Assembly (NCBI RefSeq): GCF_013364155.1
Contig: NZ_CP054916.1
Coordinates: 6,941,001-7,005,000, forward strand
From: Streptomyces sp. NA02950
GTDB lineage: Bacteria; Actinomycetota; Actinomycetes; Streptomycetales; Streptomycetaceae
Direction of reading: 5' to 3'
DNA length: 64,000 nucleotides
In this document: positions 53,114 to 62,364 of the stretch, one piece after another
How positions within the stretch are numbered: position 1 is the stretch's first letter
Layout: each line of letters starts with the position of its first letter
Made by a program: the position numbers and the translations under genes
Notes under the pieces: generated by a model
Told to the model about the DNA's origin: nothing
The model's database searches: none
Seen by the model: only the letters and a program-made list of their open reading frames with translations

Positions 53114-53146
53114 TCGGCCCGGTGGCGCATCCGCCCGCCGGGCCGA
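53114..53146 (+). terminator. Possible hairpin after terD
   Basis: A 9-bp stem (TCGGCCCGG with CCGGGCCGA) with a 15-base loop between the terD gene and the fusion gene. It could attenuate read-through. Confidence 0.4.
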
Positions 53147-53233
53147 TGTGTTCGGGGCCACGGCACACACCACCGCACCACACACTTCCGTACGCACGAC
53201 GCACACGACGGAACACAACGAGGGGACGCAGCG

Positions 53234-55156
53234 ATGACGGCCGAGCTGGTGCGGGGGCAGAACCACCCTCTGCCCCAGACCCGTTTGGAGATCCGGATCT
53301 CGGCGGGCAAACCGATCGTGGCCGGGGCGACACTCGGTGATGAACAGGGCACGGTGCACGGGGCGGAATGGGTCGCCCATCCCGCCGCGCCGCAACTGCC
53401 CGGTATCGAAGTGTCCAAGCAGGCCGCGGCGGACCACCGGCTCGCCGTCGACCTCGGCGCGCTCCCCGAGAGCGTCCACCGGGTCACCGTGCTGCTCGCG
53501 CTGCCGACCGGTGTCGGCGGCCCGGTCCGGTTCGGCTCCCTGGCTGCCCCGTTCGCGGCCGTCACCGGGCTCGACGGCGCCGAGGTGGCCAGCTACACCA
53601 TCACCGGTCTGGACGCGGAGTCCGCGGTCACCGCGCTGGAGCTGTACCGCAGGCAGGGCGCCTGGAAGGTGCGCGCCGTCGGCCAGGGGTACGCGGGCGG
53701 GCTCGCCGCGATGCTCCAGGACCAGGGGCTGCCGCAGGCCGCCGAGCTCGCCGCGGAGATCAACGAGGCGGTGGCCCGGGGCATGGCCCGTTCGGTCGCC
53801 CAGCCCCCGCCCCGCTCCGGGGACGACGGACGGGTGCGGACCGCCACCGCGGGCGGCAGCTCCGAGCCCGGACCGGTCCCCGCCCAGCCGCAGAGCCCGG
53901 CCGAGCCCCCAACTCCCGCCGCGTCCGGTTCCGGAGGGCCGGTCAACTACCAGCACCCCGGCCGCCGTACGGCCACTCCGCCCACCCCGCCCCCGGTCGT
54001 GCCGCCCGCCGCGCCCGGCCGGCCCGCGCAGCCGGTCGCGGGCGACGCCTCCGGCTGGACCATGGACGAGCGGCTCTACAACCAGGTCTGGGGGATGTTC
54101 GAGGATCTGGCCCGCACCACCGCCGCCTACCGCAGCGCCGTGGACTTCGCGGACTCCCGGATGGAACAGGAGCTGGACCGGGTGCTCTCCGATCCGCGCT
54201 CCCGGATCGGCGCCGCCGCCGACACCGCCCGCGCGGAGGCCCGCGCCAAGCACACCGCCCTGGTGGATCAGGCCCGCGCCGCCCTCGACCGCGACCTGGC
54301 GCAGCTCACCGCCGAGGCCGAGGTGGTCGAGCCCGCGCTGCCGCCCGCGTACGCCCGCTGGGACAGCCCGGTCTGGCAGGGCTACCAGGTGCCGATGGAG
54401 ATCCCGATGGCGCTGCGCCTGGGCGATCTGCATCTCCCCGAGGGCACCGATCTGCGGATCCCGATGCTGGTGCGGCTGCCGCTGGAGCGCGGGCTGTGGA
54501 TAGACGCCGGGCGGTCCGGCTCGGCCGAGGGGGCGATGCTGGACTCCGGGGGCCTGCGCAAGCTGGCCTCGGACACCGCGGTCGCCATCGCCGCCCGGCT
54601 GCTGGCCGTCTATCCGGTGGGGGAGTTCCAGCTGAAGGTGATCGACCCGGCCGGTTCGGCTTCTGCCTCGTACGCCCCGCTGCTGGAGTCGGGCGCGCTG
54701 CGGGCGCCGGAGGCCGGGGCCCAGGGCGTGACCTCGGCGCTCGCCGCGCTGACCCGGCGGGTGGACCTGGTGCAGATGGCGGTCCGCAGCGGTGCAGCGG
54801 ACGCGCTGCCGCCGGATGTGGACACCGCCGAGCAGCTGCTGATCGTCCATGACTTCCCGCACGGCTTCGACGACCGGGCCGTCACCCAGCTGCGCTATCT
54901 GGCGGACGAGGGGCCCTCGGTGGGCGTGCATCTGATGATGGTCGCCGACCGTGACGACGCACGGGGTTACGGGCCGGTGCTGGACCCGCTGTGGCGTTCG
55001 CTGCTGCGGCTCACCCCGGTCGCCGACGACCATCTCGCCGACCCGTGGGTCGGGCACGCCTGGACCTACGAGCCGTCGCTCGCCCCGGCGGGCAGCCAGG
55101 TGCTGTGGCAGGTGATGGGGCAGGTGGCCCGCGCCCGGGAGGCATACGGCAGGTAG
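53234..55156 (+). CDS. TerD domain fused to a degenerate FtsK/SpoIIIE-like ATPase domain
   Basis: A 640-residue protein. Residues 1 to about 190 are a divergent TerD domain (IEVSKQAAADHRLAVDLGALPESVHRVTVLLALP, ASYTITGLDAESAVTALELYRRQGAWKVRAVGQGYAGGLAAMLQDQGL). A Pro-rich linker (about 195-275) follows, then a helical part (VWGMFEDLARTTAAYRSAVDFADSRMEQELDRVL, about 280-375). The end resembles FtsK/EccC-type ATPases: MEIPMALRLGDLHLPEGTDLRIPMLVRLPL, LLIVHDFPHGFDDRAVTQLRYLADEGPSVGVHLMMVADRDDARGYG. No Walker A is visible and Walker B is weak, so ATP hydrolysis is unlikely. A clear RBS-like GAGGGGAC precedes the ATG. It may assemble membrane complexes with TerC. Confidence 0.8.
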   Translation: MTAELVRGQNHPLPQTRLEIRISAGKPIVAGATLGDEQGTVHGAEWVAHPAAPQLPGIEVSKQAAADHRLAVDLGALPESVHRVTVLLALPTGVGGPVRFGSLAAPFAAVTGLDGAEVASYTITGLDAESAVTALELYRRQGAWKVRAVGQGYAGGLAAMLQDQGLPQAAELAAEINEAVARGMARSVAQPPPRSGDDGRVRTATAGGSSEPGPVPAQPQSPAEPPTPAASGSGGPVNYQHPGRRTATPPTPPPVVPPAAPGRPAQPVAGDASGWTMDERLYNQVWGMFEDLARTTAAYRSAVDFADSRMEQELDRVLSDPRSRIGAAADTARAEARAKHTALVDQARAALDRDLAQLTAEAEVVEPALPPAYARWDSPVWQGYQVPMEIPMALRLGDLHLPEGTDLRIPMLVRLPLERGLWIDAGRSGSAEGAMLDSGGLRKLASDTAVAIAARLLAVYPVGEFQLKVIDPAGSASASYAPLLESGALRAPEAGAQGVTSALAALTRRVDLVQMAVRSGAADALPPDVDTAEQLLIVHDFPHGFDDRAVTQLRYLADEGPSVGVHLMMVADRDDARGYGPVLDPLWRSLLRLTPVADDHLADPWVGHAWTYEPSLAPAGSQVLWQVMGQVARAREAYGR

Positions 55157-55304
55157 TCCGAACAGTGCTCCACCAGGACCCCCGCGATGGCCGGTCATCC
55201 GGTCACCGCGGGTGTTCTTTGGGTTGCGCCAGGAATTGGTAACCCTTCTGACCTGGTCTTTTGTATTCTTCTTTACTCTTACATGGGTATTCCTGTACTC
55301 TCTT

Positions 55305-55432
55305 TTCCGCGGAGGGGAGTACTCCTGTAGCGGTGTTCCCGTCACGACGGATCGCGACCGGCTTCCTATGAGGCCGGGCGGGATCCCGGGGCACCGGCCC
55401 GTGCGTATGCGCGGGCGGAAGAGACCTCCGGC
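55305..55432 (+). ncRNA. yybP-ykoY manganese riboswitch
   Basis: The leader of the TerC gene has GGAGGGGAGTA at 55311-55321 and GAGACCTCCGGC at 55421-55432; the GGAGG/CCTCC parts pair as P1, and GGGGAGTA plus GAGACC are the conserved junction bases of this riboswitch class. Between them are further stems, such as the GATCGCGACCGG and GCCGGGCGGGATCCCGG areas. TerC-family genes are among the best known targets of this Mn2+-sensing RNA. The sequence upstream (55210-55305) is unusually AT-rich and probably carries the promoter. Confidence 0.8.
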
Positions 55433-55472
55433 AGCGACACGCTGAAACTGCCGCACACATGCCGGAGGAACC

Positions 55473-56486
55473 GTGGATGTTTCCCTGACCATGTGGGCAC
55501 TGACCATCGCCGGTCTCAGTGCCCTCATCGCCGTCGACTTCTTCATCGGCGGCCGCAAGCCGCACGAGGTCTCCCTCAAGGAGGCCGGGATCTGGACCAC
55601 CGTCTGGATCGTTCTCGCCGGGCTCTTCGGCGCGGGCCTGCTGCTCTTCGCGGGCGGCCAGCCCTCCGGGGAGTTCTTCGCGGGCTTCATCACCGAGAAG
55701 TCGCTGAGCGTCGACAACCTCTTCGTCTTCGTCCTGATCATGGCGAAGTTCGCGGTGCCCACGATCTACCAGCAGCGCGTGCTGATGATCGGCGTGCTCA
55801 TCGCGCTGGTGCTGCGGGCGATCTTCATCGCCGGAGGCGCGGCGATCATCTCGACCTTCTCCTGGGTCTTCTACCTGTTCGGCGCGTTCCTCATCTGGAC
55901 GGCCTGGAAGCTCATCCAGGAGGCGCGAGCCGGTGAGGAGGACGAGGAGTTCGAGGAGAACCGCCTGCTCAAGGCGGTCGAGCGGCGCGTCCCGTCCACC
56001 GACAAGTACCACGGCACCAAGCTGTTCATCGTGGAGAACGGCAAGCGGCTGATGACCCCGATGCTGATCGTCATGCTGGCGATCGGCACCACGGACGTCC
56101 TGTTCGCGCTGGACTCGATCCCCGCGATCTTCGGCCTCACCCAGGACCCGTACATCGTCTTCACCGCCAACGCCTTCGCGCTGATGGGTCTGCGACAGCT
56201 GTACTTCCTCATCGGCGGACTGCTCAAGAAGCTGGTCCACCTCTCGTACGGACTGTCGGTCATCCTCGGCTTCATCGGCGTGAAGCTGGTGCTGCACGCG
56301 CTGCACGAGTCCGGGGTGCACGTCCCCGAGATCAGCATCCCGGTCTCGCTCGGCGTCATCTGCACCGTGCTCGCGGTCACCACGGTCACCAGCCTCCGCG
56401 CCTCGAAGAAGCAGGCGGCGGCGGAGGCAGGAGCCACGGCCGCGGGCGAAGACCCGGAGCGGGAGAAGGACAGCGTGGACGTCTGA
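55473..56486 (+). CDS. TerC-family integral membrane protein (Mn2+/metal stress)
   Basis: A 337-residue membrane protein with about eight transmembrane segments. The family motif GFITEKSLSVDNLFVFVLIMAKFAVP and the second half TPMLIVMLAIGTTDVLFALDSIPAIFGLTQDPYIVFTANAFALMGLRQLYFLIGGLL carry the conserved Asp residues of the ion path. A charged cytoplasmic loop (EEDEEFEENRLLKAVERRVP) sits between them. Related proteins export Mn2+, consistent with the Mn riboswitch in its leader. GGAGG lies close before the GTG start. Confidence 0.94.
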   Translation: MDVSLTMWALTIAGLSALIAVDFFIGGRKPHEVSLKEAGIWTTVWIVLAGLFGAGLLLFAGGQPSGEFFAGFITEKSLSVDNLFVFVLIMAKFAVPTIYQQRVLMIGVLIALVLRAIFIAGGAAIISTFSWVFYLFGAFLIWTAWKLIQEARAGEEDEEFEENRLLKAVERRVPSTDKYHGTKLFIVENGKRLMTPMLIVMLAIGTTDVLFALDSIPAIFGLTQDPYIVFTANAFALMGLRQLYFLIGGLLKKLVHLSYGLSVILGFIGVKLVLHALHESGVHVPEISIPVSLGVICTVLAVTTVTSLRASKKQAAAEAGATAAGEDPEREKDSVDV

Positions 56487-56547
56487 CCCATGCGAGGGGC
56501 GTGCGCCATCCCCGCACGCCCCGTCCGACTCCCCCGCCAGGCGCGCA

Positions 56548-56606
56548 ACTCCGACGCACCCGGTGCGGGCGCCCCGCCCGGCGCCCACTCCGACGCACCC
56601 GGTGCG
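56548..56606. repeat. Two 20-bp direct repeats 39 bp apart
   Basis: ACTCCGACGCACCCGGTGCG occurs perfectly at 56548-56567 and 56587-56606 in the 144-bp gap between the convergent terC and MHS transporter genes. Each copy contains the dyad GCACCCGGTGC. Confidence 0.85.
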
Positions 56607-56630
56607 CGCGCCCGGGAAGGCGCCCCCTCA

Positions 56631-57965
56631 TCAGGCGGGCGCCTCTCCTGTCTCCAGGGGCCGTACGGCCGGCCGCCCCTCCAGGGGCCGGTCGGCCGTC
56701 GGCCGGGTCTCGGGCAGCAGCGCGAAACAGCCCAGGCTGAGCAGCGCGACCGCGGTCAGATACGCGGCCACACCCCACGGCGGACCGCCGCCGTGCGACA
56801 CCGCCGTCGCCACCACCGGGGTGAGCGCACCGCCCAGCACCCCCCCGAGGTTGTAGCCGACCGCAGCTCCCGTGCAGCGCACCCGCGCCTCGTACAGCTC
56901 CGGCAGATACGCCGAGATCACGGCGAACATGGTGATGAAGCCGAGCAGCGCCACCGTGAAGGCCAGGAACATCAGCGGCGGCTCCCCGGTGCGCAGCAGC
57001 GCGATCATCGGGAACATCCACACCACCGTGGCCGCGCAGCCCGCCAGACACATCGGCCGCCGCCCGAAACGGTCGCCGAGATGGGCCGCCAGCGGGGTCA
57101 CGGCGCCCTTCACCGCCACCGCCCCCATGATGCAGCCCAGCATCACCGTGCGGTCCACTGCGAGCTCTTCCGTGCCGTATGCCAGGGCCCAGGTGCTGAC
57201 CGCGTAGAAGACGGCGTAGCCGACCGCGAGCCCGCCCGCGGTGAGCAGCACCAGCCGCCAGTGGCCGCGCACCACCTCGGCCAGCGGTGCGGTGGCCCGT
57301 TCACCGTGCTCGGCCAGCTCCCGGAAGCGCGGGGTCTCGGTCAGCCGGGTCCGCAGCAGCAGCCCGGCACCCGCCAGCACCCCCGCGGCCCAGAACGGCA
57401 CCCGCCACCCCCAGGAGCGGAACTCGGCGTCGCTCAGGGCCGCCGACAGGACCAGCATGATGCCGTTGGCCAGCAGAAACCCGATGGCCGGGCCGATCTG
57501 CGGAAAGCCCGACCACAGCCCGCGCCGCCGCGCGGGCGCGTGCTCGGCGGTCAGCAGCACCGCACCACCCCACTCACCGCCGACGCCGAGCCCCTGGAGG
57601 AAGCGCAGCACCAGCAGCAGTACGGGGGCGGCGATCCCGATGGAGTCGTACGTGGGCACGAAGCCCACCGCGACCGTGGCAAGACCGGTCAGCAGCAGTG
57701 AGGCGATCAGCACCGGCCGCCGGCCGTGGCGGTCGCCGAGCGGTCCGAAGAGCAGGGAGCCGAGCGGCCGTGCGACGAAGCCGACGGCGAAGGTGGAGAA
57801 GGCGGCCAGGGTCCCGGCGAGCGGGGAGAAGGTGGGGAAGAACAGCGGGCCGAGGACGAGCGCCGCGGCCGTGCCGTAGGCGAAGAAGTCGTAGAACTCG
57901 ATCGCGGTACCGGCCAGGGACGCGGCCGCGAGTCGGGCCATGGACGGGGATCGGTCAGCGTGCAT
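56631..57965 (-). CDS. MFS transporter, metabolite:H+ symporter (MHS) family
   Basis: A 444-residue 12-helix transporter. MHS features are TAIEFYDFFAYGTAAALVLGPLFFPTF in helix 1, the loop 2-3 motif GPLGDRHGRRPVLI, RFLQGLGVGGEWGGAVLLTAEHAP in helices 4-5, and the second-half counterpart AAHLGDRFGRRPMCLAG. The family imports organic acids, betaine or similar compounds with protons (ProP, KgtP, ShiA relatives); the substrate here is not known. The ATG at 57965 (MHADRSPSMARLAAASLAGT) is chosen, though no good ribosome site is seen; GTG at 57992 is possible. Confidence 0.92.
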   Translation of the reverse strand: MHADRSPSMARLAAASLAGTAIEFYDFFAYGTAAALVLGPLFFPTFSPLAGTLAAFSTFAVGFVARPLGSLLFGPLGDRHGRRPVLIASLLLTGLATVAVGFVPTYDSIGIAAPVLLLVLRFLQGLGVGGEWGGAVLLTAEHAPARRRGLWSGFPQIGPAIGFLLANGIMLVLSAALSDAEFRSWGWRVPFWAAGVLAGAGLLLRTRLTETPRFRELAEHGERATAPLAEVVRGHWRLVLLTAGGLAVGYAVFYAVSTWALAYGTEELAVDRTVMLGCIMGAVAVKGAVTPLAAHLGDRFGRRPMCLAGCAATVVWMFPMIALLRTGEPPLMFLAFTVALLGFITMFAVISAYLPELYEARVRCTGAAVGYNLGGVLGGALTPVVATAVSHGGGPPWGVAAYLTAVALLSLGCFALLPETRPTADRPLEGRPAVRPLETGEAPA

Positions 57966-58054
57966 GCCGCGCCAACCGCCGTCACCCGCCACCGGTTACG
58001 GGCCTCCGGCAGGCGTGTGGAGGAGCCGGGGGGACCGGCGGCGCGCGGGGGTCG

Positions 58055-58711
58055 CTACCAGCCGCGCTTGCGCCATTCGCCGAGCTGCGGGCGCTCGGCG
58101 CCGAGCGTGGTGTCGTCGCCGTGGCCGGGGTAGACCCAGGTCTCGTCCGGCAGCCGGTCGAAGAGCTTGGCCTCGACGTCGTTGATGAGGCTCTCGAACG
58201 CCTCGGGGTCCTTGAAGGTGTTGCCGACCCCGCCGGGGAAGAGGCAGTCGCCGGTGAACACATGGGGATGGCCGTGCGGGTCGTCGTAGACCAGCGCGAT
58301 GCTGCCCGGGGTGTGGCCGACCAGATGGCGGGCGGTCAGCTCGACCCGGCCGACGCGCAGGGTGTCGCCGTCCTCCACCAGGACATCGGTGGGCACCGGG
58401 ATGCCCTCCGCGTCGTAGCGGCCCGCGTAGGTACGGGCGCCGGTGGCCTCCGCCACCTCGCGCAGCGCGCCCCAGTGGTCCTGGTGGCGGTGGGTGGTGA
58501 CCACGGACGCGACCCCGCTGTCGCCGATGAGGGAGAGCAGTGTGTGCGGCTCGGCGGCGGCGTCGATCAGCAACTGCTCGTCGGTGGCCCGGCAGCGCAG
58601 CAGATAGGCGTTGTTGTGCATGGGTCCGACCGCGACCTTCGAGATCATGAGATCGGTCAGTTCGTGCACGTCCGCCGGTCCGCCGACCGTCACCGCTCCG
58701 CTGTAGGTCAT
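58055..58711 (-). CDS. MBL-fold metallohydrolase (glyoxalase II-like)
   Basis: A 218-residue protein with the metallo-beta-lactamase fold: VVTTHRHQDHWGALREVAEATGARTYAG carries HxHxDH; LTARHLVGHTPGSIALV and GDCLFPGGVG add the third His and the bridging Asp; VYPGHGDDTTLGAE the last His. This order and length resemble hydroxyacylglutathione/mycothiol-dependent hydrolases, so detoxification of a thioester is plausible but unproven. It is divergent from uvrA, with a 436-bp gap between them. Confidence 0.9.
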   Translation of the reverse strand: MTYSGAVTVGGPADVHELTDLMISKVAVGPMHNNAYLLRCRATDEQLLIDAAAEPHTLLSLIGDSGVASVVTTHRHQDHWGALREVAEATGARTYAGRYDAEGIPVPTDVLVEDGDTLRVGRVELTARHLVGHTPGSIALVYDDPHGHPHVFTGDCLFPGGVGNTFKDPEAFESLINDVEAKLFDRLPDETWVYPGHGDDTTLGAERPQLGEWRKRGW

Positions 58712-59147
58712 GGCCTCAGCCTACCGGCGGGAGCACCGGCGGCGGGCCGCTGGGGCAGCCCGGATCCGTCCGTGCGTCCGGTGAGCCGCCCGGCGGCGTA
58801 CCGGGGCGGTCAGCCGCAGCGGGGGAATACCGGGGTGCCCCGCGAACCTTGAAGAGGTGAGGACGTCGGGCCGTCCATCGCCTCTGTGACGGCGGCCGCG
58901 TCTCATGCGTAGCCGCCCATGTCCCGACCGTAGTGTGCGCTACACGATCGGGTGAACCCGGCTCACTCCCCCCACAAATCGAATGTGCGTGCTATAGGCT
59001 CGGTGTGCTGCATCCTTAAGACACCGCCGTGGCGCCCCCATACTCTTGGTCTGGGGGCTTCGCTCCGCTCCGTCCCCGCTCATCCGGCAGGGGGCCTCGG
59101 GAGCGGGCCCGGCGCACCCACCTCTCTCAAGAAAGGTGCCGACCGGC
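58712..59147. other. Intergenic region upstream of uvrA; no gene seen
   Basis: The 436 bp between the MBL-fold gene and uvrA show no frame with coding bias. A -10-like TATAGGCT lies at 58993-59000 about 150 bases before the uvrA start, and GTAG-TGTGCG-CTAC near 58930-58943 is a small dyad. I see no PafBC-type motif like those of uvrB, polA and ogt, and only a half match to an actinobacterial LexA box (TCGAATGTGC near 58979). Confidence 0.5.
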
Positions 59148-62100
59148 GTGGCCGACCGTCTCATCGTCCGTGGCGCTCGCGAGCACAACCTCAAGAATGT
59201 CTCGCTCGACCTCCCGCGTGACTCCCTCATCGTCTTCACCGGTCTGTCCGGGTCGGGCAAGTCCTCCCTCGCGTTCGACACGATCTTCGCCGAGGGGCAG
59301 CGCCGCTACGTCGAGTCGCTCTCCTCCTACGCCCGTCAGTTCCTGGGCCAGATGGACAAGCCCGATGTGGACTTCATCGAGGGCCTGTCCCCGGCGGTCT
59401 CCATCGACCAGAAGTCCACCTCGCGCAATCCGCGCTCCACGGTCGGCACCATCACCGAGGTCTACGACTACCTCCGGCTGCTGTTCGCCCGGATCGGCAA
59501 GCCGCACTGCCCCGAGTGCGGCCGCCCGATCGCCCGCCAGTCGCCGCAGGCGATCGTGGACCGGGTGCTGGAGCTGCCCGAGGGCAGCCGCTTCCAGGTG
59601 CTCTCCCCGCTGGTGCGCGAGCGCAAGGGGGAGTTCGTCGACCTCTTCTCCGACCTCCAGTCCAAGGGATACAGCCGGGCCCGGGTGGACGGCACCACCG
59701 TCCAGCTGTCCGACCCGCCGAAGCTGAAGAAGCAGGAGAAGCACACCATCGAGGTGGTCGTCGACCGCCTCACCGTCAAGGACAGCGCCAAGCGGCGGCT
59801 GACGGACTCGGTGGAGACCGCGCTCGGGCTCTCCGGCGGCATGGTGATCCTCGACTTCGTGGATCTCGACGAGGACGACCCGCAGCGTGAGCGGATGTTC
59901 TCCGAGCACCTCTACTGCCCGTACGACGACCTGTCGTTCGAGGAGCTGGAGCCGCGCTCCTTCTCCTTCAACTCGCCGTTCGGCGCCTGCTCGGAGTGCA
60001 CCGGTATCGGGACCCGGATGGAGGTCGACCCCGAGCTGATCGTCCCGGACGAGGAGAAGTCGCTCGACGAGGGCGCCATCCACCCCTGGTCCCACGGCCA
60101 CACCAAGGACTATTTCGGACGGCTGGTCGGCGCGCTCGCCGACGCGCTCGGCTTCCGTACCGACATCCCCTGGGCCGGGCTGCCGCAGCGGGCCAAGAAG
60201 GCACTGCTCAACGGGCACAAGACCCAGATCGAGGTGCGCTACCGCAATCGTTACGGCCGCCAGCGCGCCTACACCACCGCCTTCGAAGGGGCGCTGCCCT
60301 TCGTCAAGCGGCGCCACTCCGAGGCGGAGAGCGACTCCAGCCGGGAGCGCTTCGAGGGCTATATGCGCGAGGTGCCCTGCCCCACCTGTGAGGGCACCCG
60401 GCTCAAGCCGATCGTCCTCGCGGTCACCGTGCAGGGCCGGTCCATCGCGGAGGTCTCCGCGATGTCGATCAGCGACTGCGCCGAGTTCCTGCGGGACATG
60501 AAGCTCACCGACCGCGAGAAGACCATCGCCGAGCGGGTGCTCAAGGAGGTCAACGAGCGGCTGCGGTTCCTGGTCGACGTCGGCCTGGACTACCTCTCGC
60601 TCAACCGCGCGGCGGGCACCCTCTCCGGCGGCGAGGCCCAGCGCATCCGGCTGGCCACCCAGATCGGCTCCGGTCTGGTCGGTGTGCTCTATGTGCTGGA
60701 CGAGCCGTCGATCGGGCTGCACCAGCGCGACAACCACCGGCTGATCGAGACGCTGGTGCGGCTGCGCGACCTCGGCAACACCCTGATCGTGGTGGAGCAC
60801 GACGAGGACACCATCAAGACCTCGGACTGGGTGGTGGACATCGGCCCGGGCGCCGGTGAGCACGGCGGCAAGGTGGTCCACAGCGGGCCCTTGAGCGAGC
60901 TGCTGGTCAACAAGGAGTCGATGACCGGGCACTATCTGTCCGGCAAGAAGGCCATCGCGCTGCCCGCGCTGCGGCGGCCGGTGGACGCCAAGCGGCAGTT
61001 GACGGTCCACGGCGCCCGGGAGAACAACCTCCAGGACATCGATGTGTCCTTCCCCCTCGGTGTGCTCACCGCGGTCACCGGTGTCTCGGGCTCGGGTAAG
61101 TCCACCCTGGTCAACGACATCCTCTACACCCATCTGGCCCGTGAGCTGAACGGTGCGCGGGCGGTCCCCGGGCGCCACACCCGGGTCGCCGGTGACGATC
61201 TGGTCGACAAGGTGGTGCATGTCGACCAGTCGCCGATCGGCCGCACCCCGCGGTCCAACCCGGCCACCTACACCGGTGTCTTCGACCATGTGCGCAAGCT
61301 GTTCGCCGAGACGATGGAGGCGAAGGTGCGCGGCTATCTGCCGGGCCGCTTCTCCTTCAACGTCAAGGGCGGCCGCTGCGAGAACTGCTCGGGTGACGGC
61401 ACCATCAAGATCGAGATGAACTTCCTGCCGGATGTGTATGTGCCGTGCGAGGTCTGCCACGGCGCGCGCTACAACCGGGAGACCCTCGAGGTGCACTACA
61501 AGGGCAAGTCCATCGCCGAGGTGCTGGACATGCCCATCGAGGAGGCGCTGGACTTCTTCGAGGCGGTGCCCACGATCAGCCGCCATCTACGGACGCTCAA
61601 CGAGGTGGGGCTCGGCTACGTCCGGCTGGGGCAGCCCGCGCCGACCCTCTCCGGTGGTGAGGCCCAGCGGGTCAAGCTGGCCAGCGAGCTCCAGAAGCGG
61701 TCCACCGGGCGCACCGTCTATGTGCTCGACGAGCCGACCACAGGTCTGCACTTCGAGGACATCAGCAAGCTGATCAGCGTGCTCTCCGGACTGGTCGACA
61801 AGGGCAATACGGTGATCGTCATCGAGCACAACCTCGATGTGATCAAGACGGCCGACTGGGTCGTGGACATGGGCCCCGAGGGCGGCAGCGGCGGTGGACT
61901 GGTGATCGCCGAGGGCACCCCGGAGAACGTGGCCTCCGTTCCGGCCAGCCACACCGGGAAGTTCCTGCGGGACATGCTGGGCGACCGGGTGAGCGACGCG
62001 GTGGTGCCCGCGGCGCGCAACGGCGGCAAGAGCAGCGGTACCGCCAAGAAGACCGCGGCCAAGAAGGCGCCCGCCAAGACCGCGGCGAAGAAGACGGCCG

Positions 62101-62168
62101 CCGCCAAGACCGCCAAGAAGACCGTCACCAAGAAGACGGTGGCGGCGAAGAAGGCGGCGGGCGCGTAG
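59148..62168 (+). CDS. uvrA: Excinuclease ABC subunit A
   Basis: A 1006-residue dimeric damage sensor of nucleotide excision repair. Two ABC modules are visible: Walker [10 protein letters not shown] near 32 and [15 protein letters not shown] in the second half, with signatures [19 protein letters not shown] and [16 protein letters not shown], and Walker B regions [15 protein letters not shown] and [15 protein letters not shown]. Zinc-binding pairs include [21 protein letters not shown], and CENCSGDG with CEVCHG. The last 45 residues are a Lys/Ala/Thr tail (KKTAAKKAP repeats) like a histone H1 tail, which E. coli UvrA lacks. The GTG at 59148 ([15 protein letters not shown]) is chosen. Confidence 0.97.
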   Translation: MADRLIVRGAREHNLKNVSLDLPRDSLIVFTGLSGSGKSSLAFDTIFAEGQRRYVESLSSYARQFLGQMDKPDVDFIEGLSPAVSIDQKSTSRNPRSTVGTITEVYDYLRLLFARIGKPHCPECGRPIARQSPQAIVDRVLELPEGSRFQVLSPLVRERKGEFVDLFSDLQSKGYSRARVDGTTVQLSDPPKLKKQEKHTIEVVVDRLTVKDSAKRRLTDSVETALGLSGGMVILDFVDLDEDDPQRERMFSEHLYCPYDDLSFEELEPRSFSFNSPFGACSECTGIGTRMEVDPELIVPDEEKSLDEGAIHPWSHGHTKDYFGRLVGALADALGFRTDIPWAGLPQRAKKALLNGHKTQIEVRYRNRYGRQRAYTTAFEGALPFVKRRHSEAESDSSRERFEGYMREVPCPTCEGTRLKPIVLAVTVQGRSIAEVSAMSISDCAEFLRDMKLTDREKTIAERVLKEVNERLRFLVDVGLDYLSLNRAAGTLSGGEAQRIRLATQIGSGLVGVLYVLDEPSIGLHQRDNHRLIETLVRLRDLGNTLIVVEHDEDTIKTSDWVVDIGPGAGEHGGKVVHSGPLSELLVNKESMTGHYLSGKKAIALPALRRPVDAKRQLTVHGARENNLQDIDVSFPLGVLTAVTGVSGSGKSTLVNDILYTHLARELNGARAVPGRHTRVAGDDLVDKVVHVDQSPIGRTPRSNPATYTGVFDHVRKLFAETMEAKVRGYLPGRFSFNVKGGRCENCSGDGTIKIEMNFLPDVYVPCEVCHGARYNRETLEVHYKGKSIAEVLDMPIEEALDFFEAVPTISRHLRTLNEVGLGYVRLGQPAPTLSGGEAQRVKLASELQKRSTGRTVYVLDEPTTGLHFEDISKLISVLSGLVDKGNTVIVIEHNLDVIKTADWVVDMGPEGGSGGGLVIAEGTPENVASVPASHTGKFLRDMLGDRVSDAVVPAARNGGKSSGTAKKTAAKKAPAKTAAKKTAAAKTAKKTVTKKTVAAKKAAGA

Positions 62169-62182
62169 CGCCATGAGCCGTG

Positions 62183-62215
62183 CCCCGGGCCGCCGTGCCG
62201 AACGGCGGCCCGGGG
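62183..62215 (+). terminator. uvrA terminator
   Basis: A perfect 14-bp stem (CCCCGGGCCGCCGT and complement) with a 5-base loop, 15 bases after the uvrA stop. Confidence 0.85.
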
Positions 62216-62224
62216 ACAGGGGTT

Positions 62225-62290
62225 GGGGGCGCCCCGCAGAGGCGCGGGGAACTGCGCGAGGGGCCCCGACGCAGCCGCGGACGCATGACG
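62225..62290. repeat. Streptomyces intergenic repeat (GGCGCGGGGAACTGCGCGAG type)
   Basis: The phrase GGCGCGGGGAACTGCGCGAG at 62241-62260, with flanking GGCGCCCCGCAGA and GGGGCCCCGACGCAGCCGCGG, is one I recognise as occurring many times between genes of Streptomyces. It lies between the convergent uvrA and sugar kinase genes. Its role is unknown. Confidence 0.7.
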
Positions 62291-62364
62291 GCACCTCGCG
62301 GCACCACGTCCCGCGGAGCGCTTGCCGGCCGGTCGGCCACCGCGGGCGGGCTCGCCCGGCGGCG

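Noticed and set aside
52970..55762. A 930-codon minus-strand frame across terD, the TerD fusion and terC
   Set aside because: It covers three supported genes, has repetitive Gly/Val/Arg composition and no homology that I recognise.
56490..57701. A 403-codon plus-strand frame opposite the MHS transporter
   Set aside because: Gln/Arg/His-rich shadow frame; the transporter signature is unambiguous on the minus strand.
58970..58995. Possible LexA box upstream of uvrA
   Set aside because: Only one half-site (TCGAATGTGC) resembles the actinobacterial SOS box; the mirror half is missing.
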